In this document: positions 1 to 7,393 of the stretch, piece by piece
Numbering within the stretch: position 1 is the stretch's first letter
How the letters are laid out: each line of letters begins with the position of its first letter
Assembly: GCA_013329925.1 (NCBI GenBank)
Contig: DUJK01000031.1
Location: 1-18,255, forward strand
DNA from: Candidatus Poseidoniaceae archaeon
GTDB taxonomy: Archaea > Thermoplasmatota > Poseidoniia > Poseidoniales > Poseidoniaceae
Reading direction: 5' to 3'
DNA length: 18,255 nucleotides
Made by a program: the position numbers and the translations under genes
The notes under the pieces: model-generated
Seen by the model: only the letters and a program-made list of their open reading frames with translations
What the model was told of the DNA's origin: nothing
Database searches by the model: none

Positions 1-318
1 CTGATTCTGTTGTTGGTGTTAGTTGCCAGACGTCGAGAAAATTCAGCCAAGGCGAAAAACTGGCAACGTGATGATTTAGATGATGCATTTGATAGAGAAA
101 GCAATTTGGAATCTGCGCATAAAAAACCTGCCTCACCGCCCCCAGGCTTTGTCTTCGAACAGGCATTGCAGATTGCTCCAAGTTCATTTGATAGCGGAGA
201 TATTTCTATCGATGAATTGCTTGAAGGGCCAAAATTACCTGACAGCGGACTGCCTGATGGTTGGTCGATGGAACAATGGCAGTATTATGGACATGAATGG
301 TTAAATTCCCAAAAATAG
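1..318 (+). CDS. C-terminal end of a membrane protein with a cytoplasmic tail (5' truncated)
   Basis: The reading frame is open from the first base and ends at TAG 316-318, so the gene begins outside the window. The visible 105 residues start with a strongly hydrophobic run (LILLLVLVA) followed by an Arg-rich stop-transfer segment (RRR), which reads as the end of a transmembrane helix. After it comes a hydrophilic, probably cytoplasmic tail of about 95 residues with an acidic patch, a Pro-rich piece and a C-terminal motif GLPDGWSMEQWQYYG (codons at 247-291). The same motif lies in the tail of the next protein, suggesting a paralogous or functionally paired surface protein. The next ATG follows the stop codon directly, so the two are probably cotranscribed. 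A TTG at position 10 is an in-frame start codon, but it lies inside the hydrophobic helix and is unlikely to be the real start. Function unknown. Confidence 0.8.
   Translation: MILLLVLVARRRENSAKAKNWQRDDLDDAFDRESNLESAHKKPASPPPGFVFEQALQIAPSSFDSGDISIDELLEGPKLPDSGLPDGWSMEQWQYYGHEWLNSQK
235..291 (+). other. Shared tail motif LPxxGLPxGWxMEQWQxYG, copy 1
   Basis: These codons encode a 19-residue segment near the C-terminus of the truncated first protein. It matches the segment encoded at 3898-3954 at 14 of 19 positions, including every Trp, Met, Glu and Gln. The surrounding tails are otherwise dissimilar, so this is a conserved protein motif and not a recent DNA duplication. Confidence 0.75.
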
Positions 319-3300
319 ATGAAATGTTCAATAAATCGACTCTCTCAAGTAATAGAACGATATGGGACTGACATGTTTAAGCAACGCTGCTTGGCTATAC
401 TTCTAATTTCAATTATGTTTATTGCCCCATTGACTAGCCTTAATGACTCAAAAAGAGAGAGCCTAGCAGACACTCCAGTAATCAGTGAAAGTGGTACGCT
501 AAATGGTTGGCCTGATGTTCCAACATGGCGAATTGGTGACAAGTACACCTATGAGACTCAATTCGATGTACAACAATTGATTCAACAAGCAAATGTTGCC
601 GCATCACTTAACACATTGACCGGTGACACCGTTTACGAAGTTACTGACGTATTCTTCATCAATGTGAATAACATCCAGACATTGGCGTATAAGATGGAAA
701 TAGATGGTTCATTTACTTCCGGAAATAGTGGAGCAACTCTAGAGGGAATCTCCGGAAGATTGGACATTGGCTATACTGGAGAAGACATCATCAGAGTTAG
801 AGATATGGCTGTAATCAATTCACAGTTTGAACTGGACGTTAAATTTAGGCCGCTTAACTTTGGTTTCTTGGAACAAGATGTCGCAGTTATTTCGTTTGAC
901 ACCTCTTATAATCCACCAAAAGAAAAGTATGATTTCCCACTACATACGGGGGATCAGTGGTATATGGAATTCTTTGCTTCAACCTCAGTTTCGGGAACCT
1001 CCGATTATTTTGACCCTTCAGAATTTGACACAGCTGGACCCGAAAACAATAGTTGGCAAATTACTGCTGAAGGAATACCGACTGAGGATGGCAACAATAT
1101 TGCTTATTCAGGATGTGACGACTCATACAAAATTAACGAGTGGAATGTAACTGGAGTGAGTCAAGGATTCAACTGGTATTGTCCAGATGTTAGATATAAT
1201 TCATGGATGAGAATCAGTAACGCTGCCGGATTCACCATTGATTGGTTATTGAAATCCTATGAGCCTGCTGGCTCAAGTGGCGTCAATCCCAATTCAGATC
1301 CCGGAAATCGCGATATTGAAATTGATATTGGACTTCAAGGAATTGCCACACTACCAAATGTTGAACAAACTATTTCCATAGATTATGGTGGTGCTGGCAG
1401 CAATGCACAAGCCAATACCAACTTACAACTTCGCTATGAAATGACTAACACTTATCTCAACCCAACAACTGATACCAATGGACAAGCTACAGAAATCCTC
1501 AATTCTTCTGACGTAGTTGATACCACAAATTCTAGTGATGACTTTTCTAGCAATGGATTAATTGTATGGGACCCTCAAACCGAGATTATTGGAGCCGCCA
1601 CAATTGTGATTGATTTATCACTAACACCGGTAGATTTGATTGCTCAAACCGATGCGATAATTGTTACTAGAACTAGAGATGGCGTTGAATCAATACTCAC
1701 CAAGTCAATTGGTTATAACGCACTTCCAGGTGATACATTATCATTCTCAATCCCAACTCAAAACCGCGGCCTACTAGCCTCTCCTGCCACTACAATTGAC
1801 GTTACAACCCCAAGTGGCACAGTGATAACCGAATCCCTACCGTCAATCCCATCTTATGGTGAATCAAGAGTTGACATAAATTGGGAAGTGCCGGCAAATG
1901 AACCGATAGGGACTCAAAATTTGCTGATTGAAGTTGACCCAGACAATCTAGTCACTGAAGACTCAAATCGAACCAATAATCTAGCCAATGTTGATATTTC
2001 TATTGGACGAGTTCCCACTGCTCAAATTACCGTTTTAGATGATGTTTATACTTTTGAAAATGTCACTATCGATGCATCTGCAAGTTTTGATGAAGATGGT
2101 GGAGGAGTTACTTGTCGTTTTTCAGTAGAAAAGCAACCTGGACTAATTGACAACGTTGACAGTGAAGACTGCATAATTGAATATAATTGGAGTGACGGCA
2201 GAGTATGGAATATCCAAGTCATTGTAACTGATGATGAACTCGACACCGACATAGTTGATGTTTCTGCAACTGTACTAAATCGAGCACCTTACATGAATCT
2301 TACAATAATTGATAGTTTAGCCAATGAGATTACTAGTATCGGTGTTGATCAGTTTGTTACTGCTGATGCTACCGACAGCGGCGATGTTGATACCATCTCT
2401 CCATCCGGCCAAGAAGTCACGATAACTTGGCCCGGCCTAAATTGTAACGAAGGAACCACTCAACCGACTTGTACCTTCCTAGCCAACCAAGAAGGCCCTA
2501 TGACCATAACAGCAATTGCTGAAGATGATGATGGAGAGATTACGAGTATCACTACTACCCTAGACGTATTGAACGTAGCACCAACAATATCCAACCCGGA
2601 ACTTTGGCAAGCTGGACAAAACCAATCCGTTGATGAGATGGGATATTGGAATCTCAATGAAGACGAGACTGTAATCCTAAGAGCAGTAGCAGATGATACA
2701 CCACTAGACAAAGATACTCTGATTATTGAATGGATGCCTTCTGACTTGGATGAGAATTGGACCATTACTACTGTTGGGCCTTCTTCACAGACAACCGTAT
2801 CTTGGCCAACCTCCGGACTTCATACCCTCACTGTAGTAGCATATGATAATGACAATGTAAAATCTGAAGTGCGAAGTGGAATTGTCAACATCACAAATGT
2901 CGCGCCATCAATTGCCAGTCTAGGCTCAACACAGCCAATTTTTGAAGATAACAATATTACCTTCACGGCTGAAGTTGACGACACTGCTTCTGATGTAGAA
3001 TCGCTAGTAGTATGTTGGGATTTAGATTCCTTGGCCGATGAAGATGGTGATGGTTTTACCGACAATGATTGTGATATTAGCGGCTTAGATATGACTGCAT
3101 CATGGCCAACTACTGGGGTTAGATGGATTACTGCAACCGTAACTGATGATAATGGTGCAACTGATTCAACCAGCATCAATGTAAGCGTTATCAATACTGC
3201 ACCAAGGGCTAAAATAACTAACTCAACTGATGTCTTAGCACTTAATGAAGGTGATAACCTAACCTTATCTGGAATTACTACAACAGATACTGCTTTTGAT

Positions 3301-4074
3301 AAATTGTCTTTGATATACGCTTGGGATAGTAGTCACATAGATTCCGACCTTGATGGTGAAAAGACGGGCGATATTGATTTCTATGGGCAAGAATTTCTAA
3401 TGGCTGACTTGCCTGCGGGATCATGGACAATAACACTCACGGTAACTGATGATGATGGCGAATTTAGTACTACTAGTATCGATATCAAAGTAAAAGCCAA
3501 GCCCGCTGATAATTTCCTAGAATCAATCACCGACTCTGTTGGCGGGGTCGGCACCTTGGTAATTGGTGTTCTTGCAATAGTAATAATCGGCCTTGCCGCA
3601 TTCTTACTTTTCACTAGAAATTCACGACCTTCACCTGAGAAGTTCACTGACTTCAATATTGGCGGCACGACCAGCCAATTTAGTGACCCAATAACCACGC
3701 CAGGAGCAGATGCTGGATTTGGTTTGTACCAACAAGAGACGGTACAACCAGACCCATATGCTGCGTACAACCCAGTTCCACAGGCTCCTGCGCAAGTAGA
3801 CCCATATTCTACCTACAATCCAACAACTCAAACGGTGTCTGAACCAGCACCAACCGCAACTGCACCAGCACCTGCACCTGTACAACAAGGCCCACCACTC
3901 CCTGCAACCGGACTTCCGCAAGGCTGGACTATGGAACAATGGCAACATTATGGCGCACAATACTTAGCCGCTCAAAACCCCGCTCCTGCGCCAATTCAAC
4001 CAACAAGTACAGGTACCACAACACAATCCGCAACTAGTAATCTAAACGATTTATTAGATGATCTTGACTTGTGA
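319..4074 (+). CDS. Giant PKD/CARDB-repeat surface protein with one C-terminal membrane anchor and cytoplasmic tail
   Basis: A secreted, membrane-anchored protein of 1251 residues. A signal peptide is visible; ATG 373 (residue 19, MFKQR then a long hydrophobic stretch) gives a more typical one than ATG 319 and may be the true start. Residues about 50-430 form an extracellular domain I cannot name, starting with a WPxxPTWRIGDKYTYE-type segment. Residues about 437-566 look like a CARDB domain. About 567-1064 hold five PKD/Ig-like repeats, recognisable by recurring endings of the type VTDDxG..TTS...VxNxAP. Acidic DxDxDG-type loops, as in DEDGDGFTDNDCD in repeat four, suggest calcium binding. A transmembrane helix at about 1078-1100 is followed by a 150-residue Pro/Gln/Thr-rich cytoplasmic tail. 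The tail carries a doubled DPYxxYNP repeat, the LPATGLPQGWTMEQWQHYG motif (1194-1212) and an acidic end, DLLDDLDL. Probable roles are adhesion, surface-layer or sensor functions; no catalytic motif is seen. Confidence 0.85.
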   Translation: MKCSINRLSQVIERYGTDMFKQRCLAILLISIMFIAPLTSLNDSKRESLADTPVISESGTLNGWPDVPTWRIGDKYTYETQFDVQQLIQQANVAASLNTLTGDTVYEVTDVFFINVNNIQTLAYKMEIDGSFTSGNSGATLEGISGRLDIGYTGEDIIRVRDMAVINSQFELDVKFRPLNFGFLEQDVAVISFDTSYNPPKEKYDFPLHTGDQWYMEFFASTSVSGTSDYFDPSEFDTAGPENNSWQITAEGIPTEDGNNIAYSGCDDSYKINEWNVTGVSQGFNWYCPDVRYNSWMRISNAAGFTIDWLLKSYEPAGSSGVNPNSDPGNRDIEIDIGLQGIATLPNVEQTISIDYGGAGSNAQANTNLQLRYEMTNTYLNPTTDTNGQATEILNSSDVVDTTNSSDDFSSNGLIVWDPQTEIIGAATIVIDLSLTPVDLIAQTDAIIVTRTRDGVESILTKSIGYNALPGDTLSFSIPTQNRGLLASPATTIDVTTPSGTVITESLPSIPSYGESRVDINWEVPANEPIGTQNLLIEVDPDNLVTEDSNRTNNLANVDISIGRVPTAQITVLDDVYTFENVTIDASASFDEDGGGVTCRFSVEKQPGLIDNVDSEDCIIEYNWSDGRVWNIQVIVTDDELDTDIVDVSATVLNRAPYMNLTIIDSLANEITSIGVDQFVTADATDSGDVDTISPSGQEVTITWPGLNCNEGTTQPTCTFLANQEGPMTITAIAEDDDGEITSITTTLDVLNVAPTISNPELWQAGQNQSVDEMGYWNLNEDETVILRAVADDTPLDKDTLIIEWMPSDLDENWTITTVGPSSQTTVSWPTSGLHTLTVVAYDNDNVKSEVRSGIVNITNVAPSIASLGSTQPIFEDNNITFTAEVDDTASDVESLVVCWDLDSLADEDGDGFTDNDCDISGLDMTASWPTTGVRWITATVTDDNGATDSTSINVSVINTAPRAKITNSTDVLALNEGDNLTLSGITTTDTAFDKLSLIYAWDSSHIDSDLDGEKTGDIDFYGQEFLMADLPAGSWTITLTVTDDDGEFSTTSIDIKVKAKPADNFLESITDSVGGVGTLVIGVLAIVIIGLAAFLLFTRNSRPSPEKFTDFNIGGTTSQFSDPITTPGADAGFGLYQQETVQPDPYAAYNPVPQAPAQVDPYSTYNPTTQTVSEPAPTATAPAPAPVQQGPPLPATGLPQGWTMEQWQHYGAQYLAAQNPAPAPIQPTSTGTTTQSATSNLNDLLDDLDL
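3898..3954 (+). other. Shared tail motif LPxxGLPxGWxMEQWQxYG, copy 2
   Basis: This is the second copy of the motif, at residues 1194-1212 of the PKD-repeat protein. It lies on the cytoplasmic side of the membrane helix and is followed by a Pro/Ala/Thr/Ser-rich linker and an acidic C-terminus (DLLDDLDL). In copy 1 a comparable acidic element (IDELLEG) precedes the motif instead. Confidence 0.75.
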
Positions 4075-4083
4075 TGTGGAAAA

Positions 4084-4674
4084 ATGGCGAATCTGTGGAG
4101 TTTCTTTGGCTTACCCGATCCCGATGGTAGTGTCAAGAAACCAAAAAAGGCTACTCCTAAGAAACCAGAAAGCCAGACTAGAAATGGATTAACAGGCAAT
4201 AGCTTGACTCAACAAACGATAGTTGAGATCGAATCTGAGACTCCAGAACAACTAGCAAGCCCAACTGAGCAAAAGCCAACCACTACCAATAGCGTCGTGC
4301 CACCTAATTGGAATGGACCATTAACAGCGGATGGTGATGCTTTTCATGACTTAGGAGTTCAGAATTTAGCTAGAAGATCGTTTCCTTCCAGAGCATTAAG
4401 GTATGTTGCCCCCAATGAAAAGAAGCAGATACCAACACGAGGTATCGCTCAAAGAGTTGCTAATGGAGATACTGTTATTGTTGACTTGCGAAGTATGTTT
4501 CACATGGACTCGCACCAAAATGCCTGTCGCAGAGAATTAAAGATGATGAGTGAGGAAGTTGGTGTGGGGATTTTCGCGCTGGATTCTGAGGATAAGTTGT
4601 TAATGATTCCCGGCAGTGATGTTATCGTCGATACTGGCAATCATGATTTAGGCATAAGTGCACTGATGAATTAA
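4084..4674 (+). CDS. sepF: SepF-like cell division protein
   Basis: 196 residues in three parts. The N-terminus, MANLWSFFGLPD, is a short amphipathic aromatic segment like the membrane-targeting helix of SepF. Residues about 15-110 are a Lys/Pro/Thr/Gln-rich linker. Residues about 118-183 match the SepF (DUF552) core: a basic helix, then NGDTVIVDLRSM, a helix with Arg pairs, VGIFALDSEDKLLMIPGSDVIV. In archaea SepF anchors FtsZ to the membrane at the division site, and this protein probably acts there. It starts 10 nt after the stop codon of the PKD-repeat gene with only a weak upstream GTGGA, and is likely in the same transcript. No ftsZ is in the window. The core is divergent: archaeal SepF usually has a GGD-like turn before the alanine-leucine strand, whereas here it is EEVGVG. 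The family call is therefore good but not certain. Confidence 0.72.
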   Translation: MANLWSFFGLPDPDGSVKKPKKATPKKPESQTRNGLTGNSLTQQTIVEIESETPEQLASPTEQKPTTTNSVVPPNWNGPLTADGDAFHDLGVQNLARRSFPSRALRYVAPNEKKQIPTRGIAQRVANGDTVIVDLRSMFHMDSHQNACRRELKMMSEEVGVGIFALDSEDKLLMIPGSDVIVDTGNHDLGISALMN

Positions 4675-4707
4675 CAAAAACGTCGGAAATTGGCTTAAAA
4701 GGGGTAT

Positions 4708-6012
4708 TTGACTGCCTATGATGTGGCCGGACGATTTAAAGTTCCTTTCTCAGGATTGAGTGGTTCCTACATACCTCATTTCACATCATCAATGATTATG
4801 ATTATTCCATTTATGCTAACAGTAACCTGGCTATCTGCTACCGAGTCAGATTACTCATTCAAACAAGAAAATTACCGCTTGGAAATGGCGTTCATTTTAA
4901 CTGCATTAATTTCACTTGGCTGGCTAATGTCAATGGTTGTTGGAATTGTGTTTGATTTATTTCCAATTACCCATGATAGCGAAGCTTTCAATCACACACA
5001 TTCAAATCAATATTTGCTAGTAAACCTAGTCGGTCAAGCATTAATAATGGGAGGAATTTTTTCAAATAATCTTAACGTAATGTTTGATATGGTAACTATT
5101 GGATTAGTGTTACTATGTTGGGGGCTAATATCAGTTGCATGGCCGAGTTGGAAACTTCATTTAGATTCTAAAGAAAATCAAAGAAATTGTGGAAACGTCG
5201 CACTTTTACCTGCATTATTGATTCCCGTATCTGCTCTAGTAATTCTTGGGTGTTGGATTTTCCGTCAAGAAACCGGATTACTCGAGTTTGGTTTCTCTTT
5301 CAATGTTGTAGTTCTCATGGGAACAATATCTCTCACCTTGATTCTCGCTCATTTCAATCGACGTCTATCATGGAATTTAGTTAAATTTACCGATTTCCGT
5401 CCAGTAGTTGCAGTCTATCTCCTTTTAGCATTAGTTCATTGCTTCGCAGTATTATTGTATGAACGAGGAGAAGTCGCCGAAAATATTGTCAAAGGCAGTC
5501 AATCCTTGCCATTCTTTTGGGCTTTTATTTCAACAAGACCAGTTAAGATGCTGCAAAATACGATTGGAAAAAACCGCAAACCACATTCTGTACTGATAGG
5601 TCAAGGCCAAATGTATTTTTTAGTCGTAGCAATTATGTCGATTATCCCAGACTTTGATGACGGGAAGTTCATCAACATATCATATGTGACTCTGATATTC
5701 TCTAACGTAATGCTATCAATATGGGGTTCCGTGATTTATCTGCATAAGGATCATCTTCACCAATCTATACACAGTCGTTCCAGTTTACACAAAATGCTCA
5801 TCTTCAACTTTATTGGAGTTTTATCATTATTCATGATTGGTTTCCGAATCGATATACTGGGTGATGATTCTGATTTAGTCTATTTCATAATGAGAAATTT
5901 TGCACTAACTTCAATGATGGTTTACATGGTAGTAATTCTATTCAAAGACATGATATTATCTCTTGACACCTGGCACAGAATACCCATGCATCACGAGCGT
6001 TATGTTTCATAG
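4708..6012 (+). CDS. Polytopic membrane protein of unknown function (about 11-12 helices)
   Basis: 434 residues, nearly all membrane-embedded, with hydrophobic helices at roughly 28-44, 58-81, 101-121, 127-149, 164-186, 196-216, 233-251, 301-313, 324-345, 362-381 and 390-412. The start is TTG 4708: an in-frame TAA lies at 4696-4698, the ATGs just downstream are in another frame, and an AGGGG stretch (4700-4704) sits just before it. Histidines cluster at 89, 96 and 98 (FPITHDSEAFNHTH) and at 346-361. The segment SLGWLMSMVVGIVFDLFP loosely recalls helix two of haem-copper-oxidase subunit I-like or NnrS-like proteins, but the axial His expected ahead of the GW is not there. I do not recognise the family and assign no function. 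The 3' end overlaps the convergent maf gene by 13 bp. Confidence 0.75.
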   Translation: MTAYDVAGRFKVPFSGLSGSYIPHFTSSMIMIIPFMLTVTWLSATESDYSFKQENYRLEMAFILTALISLGWLMSMVVGIVFDLFPITHDSEAFNHTHSNQYLLVNLVGQALIMGGIFSNNLNVMFDMVTIGLVLLCWGLISVAWPSWKLHLDSKENQRNCGNVALLPALLIPVSALVILGCWIFRQETGLLEFGFSFNVVVLMGTISLTLILAHFNRRLSWNLVKFTDFRPVVAVYLLLALVHCFAVLLYERGEVAENIVKGSQSLPFFWAFISTRPVKMLQNTIGKNRKPHSVLIGQGQMYFLVVAIMSIIPDFDDGKFINISYVTLIFSNVMLSIWGSVIYLHKDHLHQSIHSRSSLHKMLIFNFIGVLSLFMIGFRIDILGDDSDLVYFIMRNFALTSMMVYMVVILFKDMILSLDTWHRIPMHHERYVS

Positions 6013-6572
6013 TCACTCAATTCTACCAGCCGCTCCATAGCATCTCCAGCAATACCTAATACCGTTGCTTCATCACCTTCAACAAGTTTTGCGAACTTAC
6101 CCATATCGCCGGCAAAGTCATACGAACCTGCTTTACCAACCCATGACTCATTTAGTACTAATTCAACCAATACCTCATCAGCTAAATTCTCAAATTCAAC
6201 AATTGCCTGATTCAAATGAAATTCCCATTTGCCATGGTGACAAATTCCGGTAGCAGACCAAACCCTATGTCGCCGACCTGACAGCCGATGTAACATAGCT
6301 GCAGCTTGGATGGCGTCGTTTGCTTTACCCATGGCTAAATCATCAAAATCCGGATCCTGTAGCATTGTATCACTAACAATAATCAAATCAAAATCCTGTG
6401 AATTATTTACTGCTGCAGCCTTTTTTTGGCAGATTTCCAAAATTTGTCCCGGCACCGTATCTGCACTGGATGATTCATCAACCAATTCAAGTGCTTGGCA
6501 AAGCAGATTGTGAAACAGAGGCAGCAACATCTCCTTACGTCGCTTTGACGCTGAAGCAAGCCATACCCTCAT
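6000..6572 (-). CDS. maf: Maf-like nucleotide pyrophosphatase
   Basis: Maf/HAM1-type house-cleaning enzyme that hydrolyses non-canonical or excess nucleoside triphosphates to monophosphate and pyrophosphate; in bacteria overexpression blocks septation. Starting at ATG 6572 gives 190 residues, the usual Maf length. Family landmarks are the N-terminal LASASKRRKEML (phosphate-binding SxSxRR, about 5-16), VSDTM with the conserved Asp68, GKANDAIQAAAML (82-94), LSGRRHRVWSATGI (97-110), GKAGSYDFAG (146-155) and GDEATVLGI near the end. The insertion between Asp68 and GK (LQDPDFDDLAM) and the loss of Pro after GK depart from the common pattern, so substrate preference cannot be predicted. Starts at 6617 or 6605 would add residues the family lacks and lie too close to the TATA-like element. 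Its stop overlaps the convergent upstream gene. Confidence 0.87.
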   Translation of the reverse strand: MRVWLASASKRRKEMLLPLFHNLLCQALELVDESSSADTVPGQILEICQKKAAAVNNSQDFDLIIVSDTMLQDPDFDDLAMGKANDAIQAAAMLHRLSGRRHRVWSATGICHHGKWEFHLNQAIVEFENLADEVLVELVLNESWVGKAGSYDFAGDMGKFAKLVEGDEATVLGIAGDAMERLVELSDYET

Positions 6573-6620
6573 AGAACTAAGGCATTCACTATACTGAATC
6601 AACATTGTTATTTGCATGTT

Positions 6621-6630
6621 CTATTTTTAG
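6621..6630. promoter_or_regulatory. Candidate bidirectional TATA element for maf and the KaiC-like gene
   Basis: The 10-mer CTATTTTTAG reads CTAAAAATAG on the other strand, so it looks like an archaeal TATA box in both directions. It sits 44 bp before the KaiC-like ATG (6674) and 49 bp before the maf ATG (6572). Start sites 25-30 bp away would leave short leaders of about 20 nt both ways. This fits the chosen starts, but the assignment rests on position and base composition only. Confidence 0.4.
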
Positions 6631-6664
6631 ACATATTCAAGTGATTGATTGCAATCCGACAAAC

Positions 6665-6669
6665 GGTGG
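6665..6669 (+). promoter_or_regulatory. Ribosome binding site of the KaiC-like gene
   Basis: GGTGG lies four bases before ATG 6674 and partly matches the archaeal Shine-Dalgarno sequence GGAGGTGA. It supports 6674 over the upstream in-frame TTG at 6605. Confidence 0.5.
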
Positions 6670-6673
6670 CCGA

Positions 6674-7393
6674 ATGTCTGGACTAGAAAGAATACCCACA
6701 CACATTGAAGGATTAGACGAAAATATGCAGGGTGGAATCCCTCAAGGGCACATATGCTTAGTGGCAGGTGCATCTGGAGCAATGAAGTCAAGTCTAACTT
6801 TTTCCATGCTTTACAACGCAGTATTGTATGGAGAAACTAGTGGAATCTATATCACTCTTGAACAAGGCAAGGAATCGCTGCGCGCCCACATGAGCAATAT
6901 GGGAATGAATGTTGACGATCCAAGAGTTAGAAATCGTATTGCGATTATTGACCTAGTAGACTTACGAGTACAGCTAGACGAACAAGGTATGAGCAATCGA
7001 GTAGATTGGATGGGTCAATTAATCAAACAATTGACTTCATACCGACAATCTATCGGGTTTGAATTATTGGTTTTTGACTCACTGGGTGCATTCTTTACCC
7101 TAACAAAAATGGAAAATCCAAGGGATGAAATTTTCCGATTATTTGAAGCGGTAAGGAGACTAGGATTAACCTCCTTCTTCATCTGTGAAATGACTGGAGA
7201 GGATCACAAACAATTCGGTGAATATGGAATTGAAGATTACTTATCAGATGGTGTCATCCATCTAGTAATGGAACGTTCCAATGACGATGTCAGTAGAAAA
7301 CTAAGCGTAATCAAGATGCGGCATACTAACCATATGCTAGGATATAAGCCATTCAAGTGGAAGTCTGAGGAACAAAGGTTTACCACTCTTTAA
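6674..7393 (+). CDS. KaiC/RAD55-family RecA-like ATPase, single domain
   Basis: 239 residues from ATG 6674, covering one complete KaiC domain. It opens with RIPTHIEGLDENMQGGIPQG, the usual lead-in. Then come Walker A GASGAMKSS (32-40), the ITLEQ strand with catalytic Glu63, Walker B FELLVFDSL (129-137) and a C-terminal RKLSVIKMRHTNH segment (208-220), typical of KaiC-family proteins in which arginine and histidine side chains contact the neighbouring subunit. Such archaeal proteins are soluble ATPases linked to signalling or DNA transactions, and the partner of this one is unknown. The P-loop has Met where most members have Gly (GxxGxGK becomes GASGAMK). The gene diverges from maf and its stop codon directly abuts the stop codon of convergent glmS. 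Confidence 0.88.
   Translation: MSGLERIPTHIEGLDENMQGGIPQGHICLVAGASGAMKSSLTFSMLYNAVLYGETSGIYITLEQGKESLRAHMSNMGMNVDDPRVRNRIAIIDLVDLRVQLDEQGMSNRVDWMGQLIKQLTSYRQSIGFELLVFDSLGAFFTLTKMENPRDEIFRLFEAVRRLGLTSFFICEMTGEDHKQFGEYGIEDYLSDGVIHLVMERSNDDVSRKLSVIKMRHTNHMLGYKPFKWKSEEQRFTTL

Noticed and set aside
235..291. WW domain, because LPxGW opens many WW domains
   Set aside because: The segment is far too short and lacks the second Trp and closing Pro at WW spacing; the MEQWQxYG continuation does not fit.
2460..3194. Ser/Val-rich open frames on the minus strand inside the PKD-repeat gene
   Set aside because: They are shadows of repeated Asp/Glu/Thr codons; the plus-strand protein shows clear repeats across the same bases.
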